From Omphiscola glabra (lineage: Eukaryota; Mollusca; Gastropoda; Lymnaeidae): a stretch of 64,000 bases of DNA. How positions within the stretch are numbered: position 1 is the first letter of the stretch; each line of letters opens with the position of its first letter. A program made the position numbers and the translations under genes. The notes under the pieces were generated by a model. It saw only the letters and a program-made list of their open reading frames with translations, ran no database searches and was not told where the DNA came from. The stretch spans positions 31,672,347 to 31,736,346 of the forward strand of contig OZ024798.1 in the NCBI GenBank assembly GCA_964017045.1, written 5' to 3'. This document shows, piece after piece, positions 56,090 through 64,000 of the stretch.

Positions 56090-58260
56090 ATAATAAAATA
56101 TTAATAATCCCAATGATGCCCAAGTGCAGAGCATGGGGCAAATGAGGGAAGCATGAAGTTTATTCACTTCAAGTAAAAAATGTAAAGATGTACACAGAGG
56201 GGCCATTTCCAATAAAAGTTTGTATTCTTATTTAAATTCTAAGTGCATGACCGGATCACTTTGACTCTAGAATAAACCCAAGTTCTTCACTCTAATTTTT
56301 TGTGCCATTAAGATTAGATGACAGCAATAAAATAAAAAAGAAGATTGAAATTTAGGTTTGAACATCTTTATTTATTTAAACATTAAATAAAAAATATATG
56401 CTATAGCACAATAGCATGATATTAACAGTTATAGTTATTAGAATATTGCCAAAATGTTAGTAAAATTTTATATAAAACCTATAATTATAATGTTAAGTAC
56501 TTATGTCTCAACCACCACATTCACACATAATGAAAATATTTTTTTTTTAAATAATAACTATTCTGTATAAGGACAAGGTTGAGCCTTAGGGAGCTCAAGG
56601 TTTACAAAAAGCACCTAATACAGAAAGTTAATAATATTCCAACATTTAAGTTCATTAAAGAAATAATAGCTGGAGGAAATGCTCCATAGATTTCAAAATG
56701 CAACTTATTTTGCTTTGATAATGCCTGACTACAAGGACAAAATTAAAACAAATTAAGAATGCATAGCCAAAATGTCAGACAAATCATATGTCCAAATATT
56801 TTTTTAAAAAATCCTATTTAAATTTTAGCTATCTAAATTTCATCAAATGCAATATTTGGTAGCTTTATGGACGGAAAAAAAGAGAACTTGACTCTATTGG
56901 GTTCCTTGTAAATAAATTAACTATTTGCGGTAATATTTACACATTTTTTATTATTTATCCATTAAAAGTAAATTTCAGATACTTTTACCAAGAAATTAAA
57001 GTAATGCAAAGCTCAGTCTCAAAGTTGGATTATGAAAATAATGGTTAACTGAGGTAAAAAGAGTGTAATGAATAAACTATATATGCACAATCTAAACTCT
57101 GCTATTCAGGCCTCTGGAATGTCGAGAATATTTTTCAATTTCATCTCATGTAACAAATGTTCTGATGCCAATACTAATACTAATGGACTTAAGGGTGAAG
57201 AGGCGAAATCTGACAATAGTTGTAATGACATTTTTTTACTGTTCAATCTAGAATATGAGAAACTATTCCAGACAAAAAATTTAATAATTTTTCATAAATC
57301 TTAAACTACACCCAAAAGTAATTCCAATGAGAACTCAAATGTAAATAATATATGGCAGTGGTGAGCTCCACATTTAAAAAAAATAAATTTAAATTTAAAT
57401 TAGGAAGAAACAAAGTAAAAAGTTTGTTTATTTCATTTAGTGTTTTATGTCATGATCTGGAAAAAATGTTTACCATTAAATTATATTTTCTTTTTAGAAA
57501 TCAGATAAATATTTTATTAGGTTCACTACAGTCTTTAGGTTCATATTCCTACAGTCTTTAGGTTCATATTCTAAGTCAACTTTCAAACATTTAAACTTTC
57601 AGCTGTCAAAGAACTACCAAAACACATTTTTAGTCAAAGACATGACATATGATTTTTGCTTCCCCCTAGGTCGGAGGGCCACATACGAGACAAGATTATG
57701 AAGTCCAAAATGCCAGAAAGTGTAATAAAAATTATAAGGAGACCAGTCACTAGATTTAAACCTCTGATTAAGTCTGGTCTCACTCATAAATTTTTTTACT
57801 CACTTCTTGGTGATTTAAGGTTATAATAATTTTGCAAATATATCAACCCTAACACATCATATTATAAAAATTCTAGCTTTTGGACATCTGCAAGATCCTT
57901 TACACCCCCCTCCTCTTTTCTTTCCATGGTTATCTACATTTGAATGAATTCCCACTCCCCCCCATTTTTGCTGATATACTTTATGAACGACCCCTAATTA
58001 AATGTTCAAACGTAATGAGCTCATTTTTTTAACCCACAAATAACAAGTTTAAAATCTATAAACTTTTGATGAAACTTGGTAACATGCTGATCAACTTACA
58101 CGAGGCTTTAATTTTATATTTAATGTTAGCCACTTTTACTTAGCTTCAATTTAATTTTTATCAAGATTTAAAACAAAAACTGTCCCCTTAAATTTCAGAG
58201 AGTGGTTTTTGGAAATACTGGTAATAATTAAATTATATTTTTTTAAAACAAGCAGGAGTG
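56090..58260. other. Intergenic stretch between piggyBac and CEP43
   Basis: AT-rich with (ATAA)n at 56084-56105. Short ORFs (57068-57304, 57352-57561) lack domains. A 25-bp direct repeat with CTACAGTCTTTAGGTTCATA lies near 57528-57575. A decayed GGGGCCATCCATA-family MITE ends near 58000 (reversed TTAGGGGTCGTTCATAAA). CEP43 3' untranslated sequence probably occupies the right end. Confidence 0.5.
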
Positions 58261-58262
58261 AG

Positions 58263-61200
58263 CTAGGGTAAAACAGGATCTTCCATGTAGTCAAAGCCTC
58301 CTTCTATTTGTGAAATGCTATGGTCTGTTGTCAGATCATCAAACTGGAAAATTAAGGTACCACAAGTTAACCCAATAATAAAAACAAAAGTTCAGGAAAT
58401 ATGATACAGAATCAGAATTGTTAGCATGTTATGTTTTAATATTTGACAAAGTTCTTTTATGTTTGCAAACATTCTAAGAAGACGAGTCAGTTTTTAAAAA
58501 ATCACCACGTTCATAAAAATATAATAATGTGATAAAAAAGAAATAAGTGAGACTTAAAAAAAAAATTAATTTTTAATTAAAACACAAACAAATCTCTTCA
58601 AAAGTTACTTTGTAGTCTAATCTTATCTTACCCCACTTTTTTCACTTCTCAATAAATCGTCAGCTTCACCAGAAATATCTTCTGCAATTTCCTCATCATC
58701 TATTTCTTCTGCTATGCTGCCATTCTCTGGTTTGCTGTCTGTTCTTGTGTTTCTGGGACTTTTTTGGCTCACTCTGAATAAAACAGAAAAGCTTAAATTT
58801 TGAATTTCCATAAATTGGATTTTGATTACTCTAATTATTATCAAATTTTAAGTCAGCTCTAAAGCCTAATGTATCACAACCATGAGTTAGTGGATTCACA
58901 TTTGTTCAGGGTTGACACAAGGCTATGGGTTTATAGGTGGAAAAGACTCAAACAAATGAAGCAGCTATTTATAATGATAAGGCATTAAGATAGGTGAAGC
59001 CTTCTCAGTTATGTTACAGCTTCTAGGATAGATCCAGGACTAAAAAAATTTGATTTGGTAAAATTGACAATTTTAATTTACAAAGAAGGATATAGCAAAA
59101 ACAAACAAAATGTTTATGCAGCTCAGAAAGTATAAAACTATATTCTTTCAAAAAGATTTGAGATTTTTTTCAGGAATTAAAACAGTTTTAAGCTATATTT
59201 TGAGTTAATGCATAATTCCCAAACCTTTCATTCATTACACCGGATACTTAAGAAATTTAACAGACTATTCTAGAATGTACTATGTCCATGTTGGTAAAAT
59301 GGTTTGGAGAATTTTATCTCCACAGATCTGATAAAAATAAAAATTCTTACTCGCTAAAATCATCTTCATATTCATAATCATCATTGTGAGTATCTGAAAT
59401 AGTAAAAGGAGAAAGCATTGATATCTTTGCATTAGTTATAAACATTAAATGTGGCAATGAGAAAGATCAATTAATGCCACTTAGTTACTACTTTTAAAAA
59501 AAAATTATTACAAGGAAATTATCTTAGATTTGAAATAAAGCAAATAATTTAGGTGAATTTTTTGAAGATTTTGTAAGTCATATATAATTTTAAAATAAGT
59601 AGAGCAAACAGAAAAACAAGATAAGTATTACCTCCTAGTCCAAGTTCAACAATTCTTTTGTCTACTTCTCTTAGATTTTTGTCAGTGTCTGAATCATTTA
59701 AAGGAGAATCTGTTTGGAAAATACATTAAGTTTATCAAAACTTTAGACATTTCTATTTTACAGCTATACCATGCGGATATAACTGATAATTTGCATTACC
59801 TAAGCCTGTGAATTAAATGTCCTGAATCTCTTCCATTGCTTATAACAGAAAATAGAGACAAATTATTTTCAACTAGACTTGGTAGCAATTAAAAATACCT
59901 ATTTAAAACCAAACTTCAAATAAATTCTATAAAGTAAATTACCATTTTCAGGTGTTTTCGCCCTTTCCAAAGGAGGGCCACCAGTTAATGATTGTCCAGT
60001 TAGAGAAGGGAGATCATTCAAGGAGCTCATTCCACCACTAGTTTTCTTCCCTTTGTCAACTGTACCATTGGTTTTGATATCAGACATAAATTCACGGTTC
60101 TTCTCTAGCTCACTGGAAGAAAATTAATTGAATGTATTTATTTTATTAATAATTTAAATAACTTCTAAATAGTAAATATGTACAAATTAAAGCAAATGAT
60201 ATTTTTTACGTAATGGTCAAACCACAAATATCCAAGCTTCCTAGGAATACATTCTATTCTTCAGTGAGTCCAGGCAAATTTATTATTTCAGCCAAGAGTG
60301 TAGATCTACACAATGTCACCATAGACTAGGATTTTATGGTGATTTGATACCCTGGATGGCAGGGTTCTCAGGATGAGCTCGGTCTTCTAGGGAAGTGGCC
60401 TACTAAGCTGCACCATCGCAAATCCCGAAATTACATAGTAAGTGTGTCGAACTATCCATGGTTGCATAGATAATTGATTTTTTTAAAATAAAAAAAGTTA
60501 TATTATAAATATATGAATCACACACTATATTAACATGGGATACAGCTTAAAAAAATAATTTTTGAATAAGGCTAAATATATGCTTAAAGAAAAAAATATA
60601 TTATAAAACCAAGACAACTGAGGATTAAGAAATGGATCAATAATAGATTTCTATGTCAAATGAAGCAATATTTTAAATTTTGAAAATAAATACAGGTAAA
60701 TTTAGCATTCAACTAATTCAAGTGAATAAAATTAACAATTTATGATAATTTGCAAGCATTGTGTGCATAATAAAGTAGGGTAAAAAGGACAGAGCAAGCA
60801 TTGGTAAGATGTTGGGCTTGTGTCAGTTCAAAAACTTAGTATACGTATTATAAGATTATAACACAATGTGACACATCCAGGAACTTTAACTCACTAGGCA
60901 GCAATTTAAAAAAAACAAGATTGTGATTTTTGTGTGTCATTGTCATGCTTTCAAACACAGACTTGTCCTTACTATTGCATGCTAAATTGGTTGACTCCAT
61001 GATGGCATGCTTAAGTGGTGGATACAAGTATTACAGAAAATAATTTATGTTCATACACTTAAACCCTGACATTTAAAAAAAAAAAGAAATAGTCTGCTCT
61101 TCATAGTATAAGAGAAAAAAAAGGTAAATTGATGGTTAGTCTTAATACTGAAATTCTAATTGACATGAACTTTTTGGTAAACATTAAGTCAACCCACAAT

Positions 61201-63587
61201 CTAAAATCTTGTAGAAGATTTTCAACCATTTTTATGGTAGATAAAAGAATAATATAAGGTATTTTGTTATTTAAAAAAAAATACTCTTCAATACCGGTAC
61301 AACGTTAGAAGTGTTCCACAAACTTTTACAAACTGATTATTATCATTTAAATATAGCCTATTTATTCTAGCTGAAAACTAAAGTTACAATCTTAATGTTA
61401 CAATCTCAATCAAGACTAAACTAGCCAGTCTTCTAAAGCATCTTTGTGCAGATGCTAAAATGATAAAAGCATTATACAGAGTGAAATAAAACTAAAACTT
61501 CATACTAATAAATGAAAGGCAAATGTAAATTTATATAAATATAGTCATGAGTTCAACTATCTTTTTTGTTTTTATGTCGAGTTAAATTGAAAAAGTTTTA
61601 ACAATTTAGTTATACCAGGTGAGTCTAATTTCTTTTAATCTTTTAGGCTATTTGACGTATTTTCATTTACAATTTACATTATCAAAGTTTCTTTTCTTCC
61701 ACATCAATTGATGGGCATTGAATGTGAATACATTTTTTAAATCTTTAAATTTGCACTTTGTTGGTTCCAACAAAAGGATGAATACAAGGGGACACAGGCA
61801 ACAGCTGTTACCTCTGCTGCTGAAACCTGGGTATTTGAGATGGCTGATATGGACTAGCCCTCCGTGTGGCCGGACTCACACTGTTGGATGGCACACTTCA
61901 AAGGGGATAGCAAAAATATTATTCACTAGAACATGCAGATTATGACACCTTAATTTAAATATAGTTTCATCAAACTAATTTTTAATGGTAAATACTTCTG
62001 TGATTTTACTTATGTTCCTAAAATTAGAAAGAAAACCCCCTAATCCGTTTAAAAAAAAATTATTTAAAAATACAAAATTAACATCTGAATAAAAACAAAA
62101 TAATTCAAACATGAAAGAAATTAAAATATTATAAAACACCTGCAGTATCAAATATATATGCAGTGCATAAATCCTTCCAGAAAGATTAGTTTATTATGTC
62201 ATGAATGTCCTCATAGAACCCAAATATTAAATGCATTGTTTTAGCCAACCCCTTCCAAGTTTCCAGAACTTAATTCTATCATCATAGAAATCAAATTGTA
62301 GATATGTCAAACGTCCATTTAAAAATACTAAAAATTTAACATAAAAATTTCTAACTATTCCCATATAACCAAAATGCACACCTGAACTGCTTTAAAAGAA
62401 AAATACTCCAGTTAGCTTATTATGCAGTGAGCAAGTTAAAATGATGATGCAGTCAAACTATGCAGAACATGCATGAAAACTAAAAGAAAAGAATTGAGAT
62501 GATGTATAAAATGAAACCTTAAAAATGAAGATCTGGACCGCTCAGTGATAAAACTGAAAAATGACAAGAAACTGATGAAATTCTTTCTTTGAATAAGGTG
62601 GCAGTAGCCTCATCATTTGCTACACACAAGCAAGAAAAATGTCCCTGGGTAGTTCACATTGAAAATAACTAACTTTAATTTTAATTTATACTAACAATTC
62701 AATTTCTTAAGAGAATTGGGATTGCCTGCACACAAGCATAACATAGATAGACATTGAGGGATAGGACAACAAGCTTTTCAATAGTAAAGAACCCATTATA
62801 GGCCCTCCTTCTAAAGAACCCATTATAGGCCCTCCTTCTAAAGTACCCACTACAGGCCCTCCTTCTAAAGAACCCATTATAGGCCCTCCTTCTAAAGTAC
62901 CCAATATAGGCCCTCCTTCTAAAGTACCCACTACAGGCCCTCCTTCTAAAGTACCCACTACAGGTCCTCCTTCTAAAGAACCCACTACAGGCCCTCCTTC
63001 TAAAGAACCCATTATAGGCCCTCTTTCTAAAGTACCCATTATAGGCCCTCCTTCCTATATACACACATAAACTTACAATAATCAATAACTTTGTAAGTAT
63101 TTCGTATTCACGCTTCAATACAAAGATTTGTCTGTTGTACATTATTTTGGCAAATATTACAAGAATAAGGGATGAAACGTCTTGATAAAATCTTGTAAGA
63201 GAAACAATAATTAAAATTAAAAATCAAAACTAAAACAGAAATGTTATTAAATATATTTGGTGAAAACATTAATTAAAAGAAAAACAATATTCAAACTGAG
63301 ACAAATTGTAAATTGAACAAAGAGAGAAAAATAATGTTACAGAGATTGATGAAAATCAACACACAGCAACTGACGCGCCAGGCTTACCTTGATAATGTGT
63401 TGAAGCTTACTGATGCCGCAGGCTGGTCATCAAAGAAAGGATCCTCTTCGATATCACTGCCGTAACCAGTCACTGAAGTGTTAGCTTTGGGTGTACTGTG
63501 GTCAATCTTAGGCGGGTTGCTGTTGTGAATGTCAGGCTTGGATTTGTTGGATAACTGTTTGTTCTGTTGCAGTGGGGATGCCTGTTG
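58263..63587 (-). CDS. CEP43: CEP43 (FGFR1OP/FOP) centriolar protein, C-terminal part; gene runs off the right edge
   Basis: Exons in phase: 63587-63388, 60112-59943, 59709-59632, 59393-59351, 58773-58632, 58343-58263, together 714 nt and 237 aa plus stop. From memory of the vertebrate protein the order of landmarks agrees: SDIEEDPFFDD, MSSLNDLPSLTGQSL..GGPPL, DKNLREVDKRIVELGLG, DDYEYEDDFSE, SIAEEIDDEEIAEDIS, then FDDLTTDHSISQ and FDYMEDPVLP at the end. CEP43 sits at centriole subdistal appendages and satellites, where it anchors microtubules and aids ciliogenesis with CEP350 and CEP19 (known for the family). The N-terminal LisH/dimerisation exons lie right of the window. The visible part is acidic, Ser-rich and probably disordered. 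A possible extra in-phase exon is at 61880-61812. Confidence 0.87.
61812..61880 (-). CDS. CEP43: Candidate 69-nt symmetric (cassette) exon of CEP43
   Basis: On the minus strand a segment is bounded by CCAACAG (acceptor) and AGAG/GTAACA (donor). It is 69 nt long, enters in phase 2 and leaves in phase 2, exactly like the junction it would interrupt (63388 to 60112). It is open and reads VSPATRRASPYQPSQIP.., a Ser/Pro/Arg-rich disordered stretch similar in style to the rest of CEP43. Including it would give 260 visible residues. Random 69-nt open segments with good sites in the right phase are uncommon but possible. Confidence 0.5.
62780..63052. repeat. 27-bp minisatellite in a CEP43 intron, about 10 copies
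   Basis: The unit begins CCCATTATAGGCCCTCCTTC and ends TAAAGAA or TAAAGTA, with ATTATAG/ACTACAG variants. Two minus-strand frames are open through it (RRAYNGFFR and EGGPIMGSL repeats). They are by-products of a stop-free 9-codon period inside an intron. It is unrelated in sequence to the two 27-bp arrays in WDCP. Confidence 0.9.
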
Positions 63588-64000
63588 CTGAAAGGAGAGA
63601 AATATTAAAATTACGGTACACATTTAAAATACACAGCATTCATGGTATTAAAACTTACACAGTGAATTGGTTAATTCTGTTATAAAATAAATATCTTGAC
63701 AACCCTTATCATCAAGCGCATCACTAATTTGTCAAAAATAGTTAAAGAAAAACTACATCAACTCATTTAAAATAGGAAAAACACCTTAATCACTGCAACT
63801 GCAAGTATATTATCAAAAGTGTGATGTATAATGTAAAGCTGGCTGACCAAGTTTAAATGACAATGACTTGTTATTAACTGTTTTAATTCTCCCAAGTACT
63901 GATTACATCTTAAAATAAAGCCAAGAACTACATTTTGCATTGTTGACAACAAACTGATAATCTTGCCCATTTATTTGTTAGTTTCAAACTAGAGAAATTA
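63588..64000. other. CEP43 intron, no exon seen
   Basis: AT-rich. The minus ORF at 63767-63970 has no splice context or similarity to CEP43. The next upstream exon must lie beyond the window. Confidence 0.5.

Noticed and set aside
60330..60430. Possible tRNA-like SINE on the minus strand
   Set aside because: GATGGTGCAGC.. faintly resembles box A, but no acceptable box B follows at the right distance.
62699..63142. RRAYNGFFR-repeat ORF of 147 codons, or an extra repeat exon of CEP43
   Set aside because: It is the intronic 27-bp array read through; it has no splice sites in the needed phase and no similarity to CEP43.

Overview
This is an AT-rich, intron-rich animal nuclear genome window. It looks like a lophotrochozoan, and most likely a gastropod mollusc. 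That guess rests on the mix of animal single-copy genes, long introns, CR1/L2-like LINEs, hAT/piggyBac/Tigger/MITE DNA transposons and many minisatellites. The species cannot be fixed from the sequence alone. I see no CRISPR arrays, rRNA genes, convincing free tRNA genes or prokaryotic features.

Five split host genes could be rebuilt by eye. In every case all exon phases agree, with GT-AG introns and one GC-AG exception. From left to right they are: WDCP (minus, 5' half only, exons between 18376 and 51); a gene joining a von Willebrand A domain to a C11orf16/DUF4537-like region (minus, 32299 to 26460, complete, 1021 aa); CLYBL, a mitochondrial citramalyl-CoA lyase (plus, 36192 to 41439, complete, 357 aa); SETD4, a SET-domain lysine methyltransferase (minus, 50146 to 43754, complete, 430 aa); and CEP43/FOP, a centriolar protein (minus, 63587 to 58263, C-terminal part). 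The vWA gene and CLYBL are head to head. CLYBL and SETD4 converge. WDCP lies downstream of the vWA gene in the same direction. The genes have unrelated roles and nothing suggests a functional cluster.

The rest is mobile and repetitive DNA. WDCP introns 1 and 2 (0-18 kb) carry most of the tandem arrays: units of 18, 27, 44, 49, 27, 44, 29 and 42 bp. Two arrays can be traced to transposons. The 49-bp array grew out of the ORF of a CR1/L2-like LINE, and the 42-bp array sits inside a hAT element, where it occupies the place of most of the transposase. A full-length piggyBac-type element with a stop-free transposase frame lies at 52916-56083. A Tigger/pogo element with a LINE nested in it lies in the last CLYBL intron. 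Two different LINE reverse transcriptase fragments and a piggyBac-like relic lie in SETD4 introns. A SPIN-like hAT end lies at 20.9 kb.

I did not find a clearly new multi-gene system. The observations most worth following are the birth of satellites from transposons, the SPIN-like element (a family known for horizontal transfer), the nearly intact piggyBac, the vWA-C11orf16 domain architecture and a symmetric cassette exon in CEP43.
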